Positions 44,760 through 54,182 of a stretch of DNA of 64,000 bases are shown one piece after another. The stretch's first letter is position 1, and each line of letters begins with the position of its first letter. This DNA is from an uncultured Prevotellaceae bacterium (GTDB lineage: Bacteria > Bacteroidota > Bacteroidia > Bacteroidales > Bacteroidaceae). Both the position numbers and the translations under genes were made by a program. The notes under the pieces were generated by a model that saw only the letters and a list, made by a program, of their open reading frames with translations, was not told the DNA's origin and did no database searches. The stretch covers positions 1 to 64,000 of the forward strand of contig ONNV01000013.1 in the NCBI GenBank assembly GCA_900319225.1, written 5' to 3'.

Positions 44760-45611
44760 ATGAAACATATCGGTCCACACGTATCAGCATCAGGAGGAGT
44801 TTTCAACGCTCCGGTCAATGCAATGGCAGTTGGTGCTTCGGCATTTGCTCTGTTTACAAAGAACCAGCGTCAGTGGTTCAGCACGCCTTTGCAGCAGTCA
44901 GAGATAGAGCAGTTTAAGGCTAAGGTTGCTGAGAGCGGCATCGAGGCCCGGTATATCCTGCCTCATGACAGCTACCTCATTAATCTGGGAAGCCCTGATC
45001 CTGAGGGTCTGGAGAAATCACGTGCTTCATTCCTGGAGGAGATGCAGCGCTGCGAGCAGTTGGGACTCACCATGCTCAACTTTCATCCCGGCAGCCACCT
45101 CAAGCAGATAACACCCGAGGAGTGTCTGGACCGCATTGCGGAGAGCATCAACCTTACTCTTGACAAGACCAGCGGCGTGACAGCAGTCATTGAGAATACC
45201 GCCGGACAGGGATCAAATATGGGATTCGCATTCTGGCAGATAAAGCGCATCATTGACGGCGTAAAGGATAAGAGCCGCGTTGGCGTGTGCATCGACACCT
45301 GCCACACCTATACCGCAGGCTATGACCTCAAGAACGCATATGAGAGCGTCTGGGAGGAGTTTGATAACGAGATTGGCTTCTCATACCTGCGTGCCATCCA
45401 TCTCAACGACAGCAAGAAGGAGCTAGCCTCCCGCGTTGACCGCCACGACTCAATTGGCAAAGGTTTCCTGGGCATGGATTTCTTCAAGAAGATCATGCAG
45501 GACCAGAACCTCAACCACATACCTTTTATACTGGAAACACCGGATGAGGCTCTCTGGGCAGAGGAAATCAGGTTACTTACGGATTTATCCAATACCTCCG
45601 GCATTGGATAA
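44760..45611 (+). CDS. nfo: Deoxyribonuclease IV (AP endonuclease)
   Basis: Zinc-dependent AP endonuclease of base-excision repair. The 283-residue product has the TIM-barrel metal motifs: [11 protein letters not shown] at the start, [53 protein letters not shown] and the C-terminal FILETPDE. Length and motifs match Nfo. The start at 44760 (MKHIGPH) is chosen because upstream codons lie in the AT-rich inverted repeat. It complements the nth gene at 14993. Confidence 0.95.
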   Translation: MKHIGPHVSASGGVFNAPVNAMAVGASAFALFTKNQRQWFSTPLQQSEIEQFKAKVAESGIEARYILPHDSYLINLGSPDPEGLEKSRASFLEEMQRCEQLGLTMLNFHPGSHLKQITPEECLDRIAESINLTLDKTSGVTAVIENTAGQGSNMGFAFWQIKRIIDGVKDKSRVGVCIDTCHTYTAGYDLKNAYESVWEEFDNEIGFSYLRAIHLNDSKKELASRVDRHDSIGKGFLGMDFFKKIMQDQNLNHIPFILETPDEALWAEEIRLLTDLSNTSGIG

Positions 45612-45632
45612 TAAATGGTGAATACCCACAAA

Positions 45633-45732
45633 CCCAGCCATTGAAATGGCTGGCTACCATTATCCAATGCCTACGGCATTACCCTGTGCCGTTAGGCACA
45701 TAATAGGGGTAGCCAGCCGTTTCAACGGCTGG
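45633..45732. repeat. Cluster of four small hairpins after nfo
   Basis: In order: CAGCCATT-GA-AATGGCTG, ATGCC-TAC-GGCAT, TGTGCC-GTT-AGGCACA (loosely paired), and CAGCCGTT-TC-AACGGCTG. The outer two carry GGCTGGCTACC and GGTAGCCAGCC, so the whole cluster is itself an inverted repeat, a REP/BIME-like cross-shaped element. It opens the gene-free stretch 45612-46084; the rest of that stretch is repeat copy B. Confidence 0.8.
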
Positions 45733-45808
45733 ATCCTTCCAACCCTAAATACGTTTCCACGTGCGTGTCCCTAATCCGCACAATGTTTCCCATTGCACAC
45801 ACCAACAC

Positions 45809-46060
45809 GGTTTCCAGCTGCACCCAGTAAAACTAAGGCCTCGCGAGCAAAGCTAGCGAGGTTTTAGTTTTACCCGGCCTGGAAGGCCGGCAGAGTGGAA
45901 TGGAACGAAGTGGAATGAAACGGGTTTGGGGCGTCGCCGCCCCAAACTAAAAAAAGGTTGTGTCTAATACGCAGATAACTTTCCAGCTAGCGACTTTTTA
46001 GGCCCAAAGGGCCATAAAAGTCAAAAAAGACCGAGCTGCGAAGCAGCGAGCAACCCGCCG
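45809..46060 (+). repeat. Dispersed structured repeat, copy B
   Basis: The core (45809-45957) is near-identical to copy A outside the variable hairpin: GTTTCCAGCTGCACCCA, GTAAAAC...GTTTTAC with a different but still paired inner stem, CCGGCC-TGGAA-GGCCGG, the AGTGGAATG double unit, and a perfect GTTTGGGGCG/CGCCCCAAAC hairpin. The second part (45964-46060) matches copy C: TAATACGCAGATA, a GACTTTTTAGGCCC-AAA-GGGCC...AAAAGTC stem, GCTGC-GAA-GCAGC and GAGCAACCCGCCG. It ends 24 bases before the stop codon of the HTCS gene. Confidence 0.9.
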
Positions 46061-46084
46061 CATGGCCACCTTCAATCCGCATGG

Positions 46085-49000
46085 TTATCCATCCGCCTTG
46101 TTTTCCTCCTCCTCCAGCTGCTTAATATACTCCGTAGGACTAACCCCGTAATACTGCTTGAACGTGGTAGAGAAATGGGTCTGCGATGAGAATCCCACCG
46201 TGTACGCAATCTGTGACACATTCACCTTCTTCTCCTTGAGCAGCTTCATGGCCTGTTGCATACGGATGTTCTGCATGAATCGTGCGGCCGAGAATCCCGT
46301 AATCTCCTTCAGCTTGCGGTGCAGCTGGGTACGGCTCATTCCCACCTCATCAACCATCTGGGATATATTGAAATCGCTGTTAGACAGGTTCTTGTTTACG
46401 ATTGCCATGACACGTTTCATGAACAGCTCGTCACTTGACTCAAACTGTACAGGCTCAACCTTCTCGGTCTGCTCAAGCTTTCCTGAGAACTTGCCCTTGA
46501 CAATAAGTCGGTTGTTTATCAGGTTCACCATAAGTGCCTTAAGCTCACTCATATAGAACGGTTTGGGCAAGTAACTGTCGGCACCTGTATCCAGTCCCAG
46601 CATACGGTCCTGCAGCTTATTCTTGCCCGACAGCATGATAACCGGGATATGGCTAACCAGAGTGTTGCCCTTAAGCGCCTTGACCATCTGGATGCCATCC
46701 ATCTCGGGCATCACCACATCGGTAATGATAAGGTCAGGCATCTGTGATACGGCCAGCTTGAGACCCTCCTTACCGTTACGTGCGGTAATGATCTTATAGT
46801 TGTGCTTGAGGCTGTCTGTAAGGTAATCCAGCATTGAGTCGTCATCATCCACCAGCAGCACGCGGATAGAGCCCTTTGACGTCTTGCTCTCATCCTCAAC
46901 CTCAAACTCCATACTGGTGCGGTTACGTTCCAGCTGCGGACGTGCTATCTGCTCTGAGTCAACAATATCCTCAGGCGGGATATGGCTGTTACCCAGCGGC
47001 AGACGGAATGAGAATACGCTACCTTTCTGGCCGTCTGTGCGGTTGGATGCCTTGATGGTGCCGTGATGCATATGTATCAGCATCTGGCTGTAGTTAAGGC
47101 CTATACCCATACCCATCGTCATGGATGTAAGCTGGTTGTCAGCCCTGTAGAAACGCTCAAACACCTTATTGGCCTCATCCTTATCCAGACCTACGCCTGT
47201 ATCTGAAACCGATACCTCGACATAGTTATGCAGAGGTCCCTTCACGCTGTCATCGGTCCCCACCTCAACGCTCATCTCAATTGTGCCGTCATCGGGGGTG
47301 TATTTGAATGCGTTTGACAGCAGGTTCATCATCACCTTGTCAATGCTGTCACGGTCTATCCAAACCGGCTGCTCAGCCATGGCATGGTTAAAGCGGAACG
47401 TGATGTTGTTGCGCTCGGCAGTCTGCGTGTAGAGCTCAAACGGGCCCATCAGGAAGTTGATAAGGTCAGTCTGCGCATAATGCAGCTGCATCTGACCCTC
47501 ATCATACTTACGCATATCCAGCAGTTGGTTAATCAGCGAAAGGATACGTGTAGAGCTGCGGTGCATCTGCCTCAGGTTGGACTGGATATCGGCCGGCAGG
47601 GTATCATTCTGCAGCATATCCTCAAGCGGCGATATCACCATCGTCATAGGAGCGCATATCTCATGAGCCACGTTGATGAATGACTGGAACTTGGTCTCCT
47701 CCATCTCACGTACACGTGTCTTGCGGCGTGAACGCTGAATGAACAGCAGCATAACCGATATAAGCACCACGTACAGGATAATCGCACCCGTATCGGCATA
47801 CCACGGGGCCTCCACCCTGATTGAATACATCCTTGTGTCCGATACGATATCGTTCAGTCTGGCCCTTACATAGAGGTTGTATCGGCCAAAACCAAGCTTG
47901 GAGAATGTAAAGCGGTTCAGTCCGGCGGGGTTGCTGTTCCACTCATTGCGGTCGGGGTTGAATGTATATTCATAAATAAGGCTCTGCTCGTCACCATAGT
48001 TCAGCGTACTGAATTCAAGCGTGAATGAGTTGTCCCTGTATGCAAGCCTGAAATGGTCCGATACGCTAAGCGGCAGCTCCGTTATCTTCTTGCCGCCCGA
48101 CAGCGACTGTGAAGTGATACGCTCACCGTTCAGGTAGAAGCCGGTCATGATGACATTATTCACGGTAGACCTGGTGGTGATGCTGTATGGACAGAATGAC
48201 GTGATACCGAAGTTACTGCCAAAATATGCACGGTCATCAATCTGTGAGAATGTCGATACACGGTTGAACGCCTTCTCCTCAGTGTAGAAACGGCTTATCT
48301 CATAATTATCCGGATCAATACGGTTCATTCCGCTTGGAGTGGAAACCCAGATGTAACCTTCATTATCCTTGAGCATGCTGCGAATGTCATCATTAGACAT
48401 ACCCGATGCAGTATTTAGAATACGGGTCTCACCGTACGTGGAGTTATAGATTATTATACCCTTTGTCGTACCGAACCAAAGCACACCTTCACGCTCCTCA
48501 AGGATACATGTACAGCCCGATGTACCCATGGCAGCCGACAGCTTGCTGTTACCTATGAACGTCTTGTTGTCTATGTCAAAGCAGTCTGCGCCGTTGTCGT
48601 GGCCTATCCACAAACGGTTCCAGCTGTCCACAAGCATGATATGAACCCAGTCATTAGATAGCCACTGCCCGTTCTTGCCACTCTGGGCAAAATCCTTGTA
48701 TCCCTCAACCTTTGTCTCGGTCGAGTCCAGACGGCTGAATCCGTTACCCAACTCAGAGAAGTAAATCCTGCCCTGCAGGTCCTCAGTAATTGACGACACG
48801 TTTGAGTACTCATTTATCACAACCGTAGTCAGGCGCCCTGTATTGGGGTCCAGACGTGCCAGACCTCCGCTGGGATAACCGGCCCAGATGCGGTCATGAC
48901 TGTCACGGAACAGGCAGCTTATATACGGTGCACGGCGGCCGTCACGTATCACGCGGCCGTCACTTGACAGGCAGGTAAGACCGTTGTTGTTATATCCAAC

Positions 49001-50065
49001 CCACAGACGGCCCTCGGTATCAGTAACCAGCGCCGTTACGGTACCCGACACATCCTGCTGATAATCAGAGAATTTCCAGTAATCAAACTCGTTTCGGTCC
49101 TTTGTAACCAGAATCAGGTCCGACAAAAAACAGCCTATCCACAGATTGTCTGACTTATCCTTGTAATAGGTACTTACGTCAAGTTTCTCAAGGCTCCTGT
49201 CCGATGGCTTAAGCTCCACACGCTCCAGCTGCAGTTTATCATTAAGAGCCAGCAGACCCTTTCCGCGTATGGATATCTTAAGCCCCTCATTATCCATGAA
49301 TGAGTGGGTTATCTCCCAGACACCCTCATCGGGTGTAAGACGGTCAAGCGTGTGTCTGGAGGGATTCCACATGTACAGATGATTGTTTGTGGTTATGTAA
49401 ATGTTACCGTTTTTGTCACTGTTTATACCGGTAATGTCACGGTCAATCACGTCCATGCGGAATGATGATACGTTATCGGTCTTGGGATCATACAGCAGCA
49501 CTCCGGTGGGTGTACCCAGCCATATTATACCCTCACGGTCCTCAATCATGGTCCTGAATATGCCACCGGCAGCCACATTAGTGTTAAGGCTCACCACGCT
49601 GTTGAGTTTATCGGGGTTCTTGGGGTCAATCCAGTATATGCCGTTACCCTGGGCGGCAATCCAGATTCGGCCGTCGCTGAACTGGCTTATCTTCTGTATG
49701 TATGCATTACGGCTTGCCGGAAATGGGACCGTATAGAAACTCTTCTCACTGGGCTTGAGATACTGGACGCCACGGTTGGTTCCAATCCACAACGTACCCT
49801 CATCATCAATGTACAGGCTCCTTATGTAGTTGCTCATAAGTGACAGCGAGTCATTGTCATCATGAAAGAACTTATTGAAATTATAACCGTCATAACGGTT
49901 CAGGCCGTTCTCGGTACCTATCCAAATAAAACCGGACTTATCCTCACAAATGGCATGGAAACGGTTGTCTGAAATCTGCCCCAATGAGTATCGGTTTATT
50001 CTCTGCGCATGCAACGGAAAGAGCAGGAATAGACCGGCAAACAGACAAAATAGAGTTTTACGCAT
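46085..50065 (-). CDS. Hybrid two-component sensor/regulator (HTCS)
   Basis: A 1,326-residue one-protein signalling system. It has a signal peptide, a periplasmic two-component propeller sensor (about 22-660, repeats such as IWIGTENGLNRYD and LWIGTNRGVQYL), a Y_Y_Y-type beta domain (about 690-765), one membrane helix (about 770-790), a HisKA/HATPase kinase with His801 in NVAHEICAPMT, a receiver with Asp1116 in TDVVMPEMDG, and a C-terminal AraC-type HTH (about 1220-1315). HTCS proteins usually sense an oligosaccharide and activate nearby degradation genes. It is divergent from the SGNH/CotH genes and near GH115, its likely targets. The kinase box reads HEICAP rather than the more usual HEIRTP. 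Confidence 0.95.
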   Translation of the reverse strand: MRKTLFCLFAGLFLLFPLHAQRINRYSLGQISDNRFHAICEDKSGFIWIGTENGLNRYDGYNFNKFFHDDNDSLSLMSNYIRSLYIDDEGTLWIGTNRGVQYLKPSEKSFYTVPFPASRNAYIQKISQFSDGRIWIAAQGNGIYWIDPKNPDKLNSVVSLNTNVAAGGIFRTMIEDREGIIWLGTPTGVLLYDPKTDNVSSFRMDVIDRDITGINSDKNGNIYITTNNHLYMWNPSRHTLDRLTPDEGVWEITHSFMDNEGLKISIRGKGLLALNDKLQLERVELKPSDRSLEKLDVSTYYKDKSDNLWIGCFLSDLILVTKDRNEFDYWKFSDYQQDVSGTVTALVTDTEGRLWVGYNNNGLTCLSSDGRVIRDGRRAPYISCLFRDSHDRIWAGYPSGGLARLDPNTGRLTTVVINEYSNVSSITEDLQGRIYFSELGNGFSRLDSTETKVEGYKDFAQSGKNGQWLSNDWVHIMLVDSWNRLWIGHDNGADCFDIDNKTFIGNSKLSAAMGTSGCTCILEEREGVLWFGTTKGIIIYNSTYGETRILNTASGMSNDDIRSMLKDNEGYIWVSTPSGMNRIDPDNYEISRFYTEEKAFNRVSTFSQIDDRAYFGSNFGITSFCPYSITTRSTVNNVIMTGFYLNGERITSQSLSGGKKITELPLSVSDHFRLAYRDNSFTLEFSTLNYGDEQSLIYEYTFNPDRNEWNSNPAGLNRFTFSKLGFGRYNLYVRARLNDIVSDTRMYSIRVEAPWYADTGAIILYVVLISVMLLFIQRSRRKTRVREMEETKFQSFINVAHEICAPMTMVISPLEDMLQNDTLPADIQSNLRQMHRSSTRILSLINQLLDMRKYDEGQMQLHYAQTDLINFLMGPFELYTQTAERNNITFRFNHAMAEQPVWIDRDSIDKVMMNLLSNAFKYTPDDGTIEMSVEVGTDDSVKGPLHNYVEVSVSDTGVGLDKDEANKVFERFYRADNQLTSMTMGMGIGLNYSQMLIHMHHGTIKASNRTDGQKGSVFSFRLPLGNSHIPPEDIVDSEQIARPQLERNRTSMEFEVEDESKTSKGSIRVLLVDDDDSMLDYLTDSLKHNYKIITARNGKEGLKLAVSQMPDLIITDVVMPEMDGIQMVKALKGNTLVSHIPVIMLSGKNKLQDRMLGLDTGADSYLPKPFYMSELKALMVNLINNRLIVKGKFSGKLEQTEKVEPVQFESSDELFMKRVMAIVNKNLSNSDFNISQMVDEVGMSRTQLHRKLKEITGFSAARFMQNIRMQQAMKLLKEKKVNVSQIAYTVGFSSQTHFSTTFKQYYGVSPTEYIKQLEEEENKADG

Positions 50066-50098
50066 CTGTAATAGGGTTATAGTAATAGTTGATTATGG

Positions 50099-50106
50099 CA
50101 AAGATA
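50099..50106 (-). promoter_or_regulatory. -7 box of the HTCS promoter
   Basis: TATCTTTG on the minus strand matches the consensus exactly, 34 bases before the HTCS ATG at 50065. Confidence 0.55.
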
Positions 50107-50114
50107 ACCCAATA

Positions 50115-50147
50115 TTTGCAAAGCTATGCCAATAATTAGTATCTTTA
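50115..50147 (+). promoter_or_regulatory. Promoter of the SGNH esterase
   Basis: TTTG (50115-50118), 21 bases, then TATCTTTA (50140-50147, one mismatch). The divergent promoters lie within about 50 bases of each other, so the HTCS could bind between them and control both. Confidence 0.5.
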
Positions 50148-50189
50148 CGAATCAAAAATAAGATCATCCAAAATCTAACAAATTACAGT

Positions 50190-51407
50190 ATGAAACTTAG
50201 ATCCTTTTTACTGACCGCCGCAGTAGCGGTTATCAGCTGGTCACCAGCCAGTGCAGGTAAGCATTGGGTAGCAACATGGGCTACCGCAGAACAGGTTGTA
50301 GAACCCCACAACTGCCCCCCTGCCCCCGGTCTGGAGAACAACTCTATACGTCAGATCGTACAGACATCCATCAGCGGTAAGGTTGTCAGGGTAAAATTCT
50401 CAAATGAGTTCAGCAAAGGTCCCGTAACCATCAATGCAGCAGAGATTGCACATGCAGCCACTGCCGGAAGCAGCAGTGACATCATAGCCGGAACAGAGGT
50501 AAGCCTCACATTCGGCGGCAGCAAGTCCGTAACCATCAAGCCGGGTGAGCTTGTAACATCTGATCCCGTCAAGTTCCCCATGACAGAGCGTCAGAACGTG
50601 GCTATCACCATGCATCTGGGCCAGGCCTCATCAACCAGCGTAACCGGTCACCCCGGTTCACGTACAGACTCCTACCTCATTGAGGGACAAGGTTCTGACT
50701 TTACCGGTGCCGTAAAGACCGCTCACTGGTACATCATCAACGCCATAGAGATCCAGGCCGAGAAGAATGCCCGTGCCGTTGTAGTTCTGGGCAACTCCAT
50801 CACCGATGGCCGCGGATCAACCACCAATGAGCAGAACCGCTGGACCGATAACCTGTCACGCCGTCTGCTTGCAAACAAGAAGACCAAGCGCGTATCAGTA
50901 CTGAACATGGGTCTTGGCGGCAACTGCGTACTCCAGGGCGGCCTTGGCCCCACAGGTAAGAGCCGTTATCCGCGTGACCTGTTCCAGCAGGAGGGCGTTA
51001 AGTACATCATCCTGTTTGAGGGCGTGAATGACCTGGGCGGTCGTGGTGATGCCATTCAGAAGGCCAAGGATATCATAGAGGTATACAAGCAGATCATCAG
51101 TGAGGCTCATGAGCGTGGAATTTACGTATATGGAGCTCCTGTAATGCAGTTCAAGGGTAACAACTACTACAGTGAGAACCATGAGGCCGGCCGCCAGCAG
51201 CTTAACCAGTGGATTCGTACCAGCGGCTACTGCGACGGTGTAATTGACTTTGACGCCTTTATGGGTAACCCCAATGACCCCGCACAGCTCAATCCCAAGT
51301 ACCTGTTTGAGAATGACTATCTGCACCCCAATGCCGACGGTTACGTACAGATGGGCGACTGCATAGACCTCAAGCTGTTTGAGCGCAAGGGCAATCCCGG
51401 CAAATAA
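50190..51407 (+). CDS. Secreted SGNH/GDSL-type esterase
   Basis: A 405-residue protein with signal peptide (ending about SASA). A beta-rich N-terminal domain (about 25-190, with HPGSRTDSYLIEG) precedes an SGNH domain with Ser203 in GNSITDG (Asn in place of the Asp of GDS), Gly244 in GGN, Asn280 in GVND, and Asp376/His379 in NDYLHPNADGY; the catalytic set is complete. Proteins of this layout are often esterases acting on plant polysaccharides or related esters. Position next to the HTCS and upstream of CotH and GH115 genes supports a xylan side-group role. Confidence 0.87.
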   Translation: MKLRSFLLTAAVAVISWSPASAGKHWVATWATAEQVVEPHNCPPAPGLENNSIRQIVQTSISGKVVRVKFSNEFSKGPVTINAAEIAHAATAGSSSDIIAGTEVSLTFGGSKSVTIKPGELVTSDPVKFPMTERQNVAITMHLGQASSTSVTGHPGSRTDSYLIEGQGSDFTGAVKTAHWYIINAIEIQAEKNARAVVVLGNSITDGRGSTTNEQNRWTDNLSRRLLANKKTKRVSVLNMGLGGNCVLQGGLGPTGKSRYPRDLFQQEGVKYIILFEGVNDLGGRGDAIQKAKDIIEVYKQIISEAHERGIYVYGAPVMQFKGNNYYSENHEAGRQQLNQWIRTSGYCDGVIDFDAFMGNPNDPAQLNPKYLFENDYLHPNADGYVQMGDCIDLKLFERKGNPGK

Positions 51408-51514
51408 GCCTTAGGATAGCATTCTGGAAGGGTGGATTGATCTCCTTCTCATATTTAACTTTTAGTCCATTCCGCACTATTATTCTGCGAATGACTAAAA
51501 CAAAAATAAGCAAT

Positions 51515-53263
51515 ATGAGAATTGAGAGATTATCCACCCTTCTGGTATTATCACTGCTGTCTACACCCCTACTCGCACAATTCCCCGGCGGAGGCTTCCC
51601 CGGCGGAGGCGGATTCCAAGGCGGCGGATTTCCGGGTGGTTTTGGTGGCCGATTCCCGGTTCAGGACCAGCAGGAAGGCGGTCAGATGCCCGGTGGGTTC
51701 CCCGGATTTCCGGGAGGTGCCGATGGAGGATTCCCCGGTGGCGGTGGATTCGGAGGCGGTTTCGGAGGTTTTGGAATGGGTACCGAGTATGACCCTGCAA
51801 CAACCCGTAATGATGTAGAGTTCAGTTCATCAAACCTGCCTATCATACTTATTGAGACAGGAGGCAAGTCACTGACCAACAGGGAGAAGTCAAAGGCCAG
51901 CATGAAGGTCATTGACAATGCCAAAGGCCGCAACAAGGTGACAGACAAGCCCAACGGCTATGACGGTGACATAAAGATAAAGCTTCGCGGCAACTCGTCA
52001 CTCTTCTTTGACCAGAAGCGTTTCACCTTTGAGACAACGCGCCCTGACGGAGGTGAACTGGACGTAGAGCTGCTGGGAATGCCCGCCGAGCATGACTGGG
52101 TCCTGCTGGCCCCCTACAATGACGTATCCATGATGCGTGACGTGTTTGCGTTTGACATGTGGAACAACATGGGCCATTGGGCACCGCGCACCCGCTACTG
52201 TGAGGTTGTCATGAACGGCAAGTACATAGGCGTCTATATCCTGTGTGAGAAAATCAAACGCGGCAAGAACCGCATTGACATAGCCAAGCTCACCCCAAGT
52301 GACACCACCGGAATTGATATCACCGGCGGTTACATAGTACGTGTAGACCCGCCCGATGAAGGTGAGAAATCATTCACATCCGATGTTCCCGGCATCATGA
52401 ACACCAACGTAGGCGGCATGTTCGGTGGATTCGGCGGCGGAATGGGCGGATTCGGCGGCATGGGTGGCCGTGCAACCGTAACCTGGACCATCTTCTACCC
52501 CAAGGCCAACAAACTGACCGACAAGCAGCAGGAGTACATATCCAATTATGTAAATACCGTAGAGAAAGTCATCCAGAGCGATGATTTTGCCGATCCCGTG
52601 AACGGCTATGCCAAATACATAAGCGTCAGCTCATTTGTGGATTACTTTATCCATACCGAGCTCAGTATGAATGCCGACGGCCTTAAGCGCAGCACCTATT
52701 TCTATAAGACCAAGCAGAATCCTGACGGCACCGGCGGCAAGCTCCATGCCGGAACAGTATGGGATTACAACCTGGCATACGGAAACTGCAATTTCGCCAA
52801 TGCCAACAGGACCGATGCATGGGTTTATGAGGGCAGTGAGACCAACCCCACCCCTGCCATGTGGAAACGCCTCACTGAGGATCCCGCCTTTATGAATAAG
52901 GTAAAGGCACGCTGGAAAGAGTTGCGTAAGGGATACCTGAGCGATGAGAACATCAACCGTTTCATTGATGAGCATGCCGCAGTCCTTAAGGAGTCACAGG
53001 CCCGTCAGTATGCCAAGTACTCAGACCTGCTGGTACCCAAGACAGGTGATAACGGCCAGGCTCAGCAGAACGGCGGATTCGGCGGCTTTGGCATGGGCGG
53101 ATTCGGCGGAGGATTCGGCGGAGGATTCGGCATGGGAGGCTTTGGCGGCGGTGGTGCAGCCATGTTCTCGGCCTACACCGTATCAAGCTATGATGAGGAG
53201 ATCCAGGTACTCAAGAAATGGTTTGCAGACCGTATAGCATTCCTTGACAGCAACTGGAAGTAA
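51515..53263 (+). CDS. CotH-like secreted kinase-fold protein with Gly-rich segments
   Basis: A 582-residue protein with signal peptide ending PLLAQ. The core resembles the CotH kinase family: GDIKIKLRGNSSLFFDQKRFTFE, the LLAPYNDVSMMRDVFAFDMW helix, YCEVVMNGKYIGVYILCEKIKRGKNRIDI and GTVWDYNLAYGN. CotH proteins are atypical kinases, some phosphorylating spore-coat proteins; the target here is unknown. Three low-complexity Gly/Phe/Pro stretches occur: right after the signal peptide, in the middle (MFGGFGGGMGGFGGMGG) and near the C-terminus. ATG 51515 is chosen because it starts directly with the signal peptide; ATGs at 51437 and 51491 would add a poor N-terminus. Confidence 0.82.
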   Translation: MRIERLSTLLVLSLLSTPLLAQFPGGGFPGGGGFQGGGFPGGFGGRFPVQDQQEGGQMPGGFPGFPGGADGGFPGGGGFGGGFGGFGMGTEYDPATTRNDVEFSSSNLPIILIETGGKSLTNREKSKASMKVIDNAKGRNKVTDKPNGYDGDIKIKLRGNSSLFFDQKRFTFETTRPDGGELDVELLGMPAEHDWVLLAPYNDVSMMRDVFAFDMWNNMGHWAPRTRYCEVVMNGKYIGVYILCEKIKRGKNRIDIAKLTPSDTTGIDITGGYIVRVDPPDEGEKSFTSDVPGIMNTNVGGMFGGFGGGMGGFGGMGGRATVTWTIFYPKANKLTDKQQEYISNYVNTVEKVIQSDDFADPVNGYAKYISVSSFVDYFIHTELSMNADGLKRSTYFYKTKQNPDGTGGKLHAGTVWDYNLAYGNCNFANANRTDAWVYEGSETNPTPAMWKRLTEDPAFMNKVKARWKELRKGYLSDENINRFIDEHAAVLKESQARQYAKYSDLLVPKTGDNGQAQQNGGFGGFGMGGFGGGFGGGFGMGGFGGGGAAMFSAYTVSSYDEEIQVLKKWFADRIAFLDSNWK

Positions 53264-53287
53264 CCCTGATATCACATACTGTTAAAT

Positions 53288-53327
53288 GAGAATCCCTCGG
53301 GCAACCTTTGTTACCCGAGGGATTCTC
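53288..53327. terminator. Bidirectional terminator between convergent genes
   Basis: A perfect 14-bp stem, GAGAATCCCTCGGG (53288-53301) and CCCGAGGGATTCTC (53314-53327). T-runs are weak on both sides, but the stem is strong and sits between the CotH-like gene and the Gly-rich gene. Confidence 0.7.
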
Positions 53328-53354
53328 TCCATATAAACTTACCTAATTACACAT

Positions 53355-54089
53355 TCAGAATCGCATATTCAATGTGGCGCCGAATGATGTGCTGTACTGT
53401 GTATCCAACATAACCGTTGGAGCGAATTCAAATTGCAGCATCTTGGCCGCTTTCTTGTATTCAAGTTCCTGGTTATATGTATCACATATGTTGTTCAACG
53501 CCTTTACCGCTTTCCTCTTCTTGGCCAATCCTATTCCGTAAATGGTCAGGGACGGTACCACCAGTGCTCCCGATATGATATACAGTTTCCGGGATAGATC
53601 AGGATCATCCTCCACCTGGTGTGTGACTGCTATCAAGGTCAGTATCGCTGCTGGAACTCCAAGTATTACACCCAGGCTCTGACGGTTATCACCCTTGATG
53701 AATAGTCTGTTAGCGGCTTCATATCTCTCAAACTGGACAGAATCCAGTATCTGTTTCAAATCATCGTCACGTATGGCGTTATTTGCGCCACGGCCCTCAG
53801 TAAATGAAAGGCTGCCGCTGAGTCTTATGAGTGGTGTACTGTCATTTACGGCAGAGAAACCTCCCCAACCTCCGCCAAACTGGCCCATACCACCTCCACG
53901 GCCGCCACCGCCGCCAAACTGGCCACCGCCACCCATGCCGCCCATGCCGCCGCCGCCAAATCCGCCGCCGCCAAATCCGCCACCGCCGCCAAAGCCGCCA
54001 CCTCCGCCACCACGCTGGGCAAAGGTTACAACAGAGATCATAAGGATGAAAAACAGCGTTACAGCTCTTTTGATAGTGAGATTGGGCAT
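53355..54089 (-). CDS. Gly-rich exported protein of unknown function
   Basis: A 244-residue protein with a signal peptide (ending TFAQ), then about 55 residues that are almost only Gly with Phe, Met, Gln and Arg (residues 26-80). The rest has two hydrophobic segments (LGVILGVPAAILTLIAV and LYIISGALVVPSLTIYGIGLA) and ends in SFGATLNMRF, a terminal pattern resembling outer-membrane barrels. I do not recognise a family. The same Gly/Phe composition is seen in the adjacent CotH-like protein and the GH10 enzyme, so it may interact with them or share an envelope location. It lies between CotH and GH115 genes. Confidence 0.7.
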   Translation of the reverse strand: MPNLTIKRAVTLFFILMISVVTFAQRGGGGGGFGGGGGFGGGGFGGGGMGGMGGGGQFGGGGGRGGGMGQFGGGWGGFSAVNDSTPLIRLSGSLSFTEGRGANNAIRDDDLKQILDSVQFERYEAANRLFIKGDNRQSLGVILGVPAAILTLIAVTHQVEDDPDLSRKLYIISGALVVPSLTIYGIGLAKKRKAVKALNNICDTYNQELEYKKAAKMLQFEFAPTVMLDTQYSTSFGATLNMRF

Positions 54090-54130
54090 AATTATAGTGA
54101 GGTTAGTATTTAATTTTTTCTATTAGACAC

Positions 54131-54167
54131 AAAGAGGCCCGTTTGGTTTAATCAAACGGGCCTCTTT
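54131..54167 (-). terminator. Terminator after GH115
   Basis: A perfect 15-bp stem, AAAGAGGCCCGTTTG with CAAACGGGCCTCTTT, around a 7-base loop, 16 bases past the GH115 stop. The following T-run on the minus strand is short (TTTGTGTCT). Confidence 0.8.
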
Positions 54168-54182
54168 ATCGTTCATTTATTT

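Noticed and set aside
51561-51954. Arg/His/Pro-rich frames across the Gly-rich part of the CotH-like gene
   Set aside because: Frame shadows of GGN-rich codons; the plus-strand frame has a signal peptide and a continuous domain.
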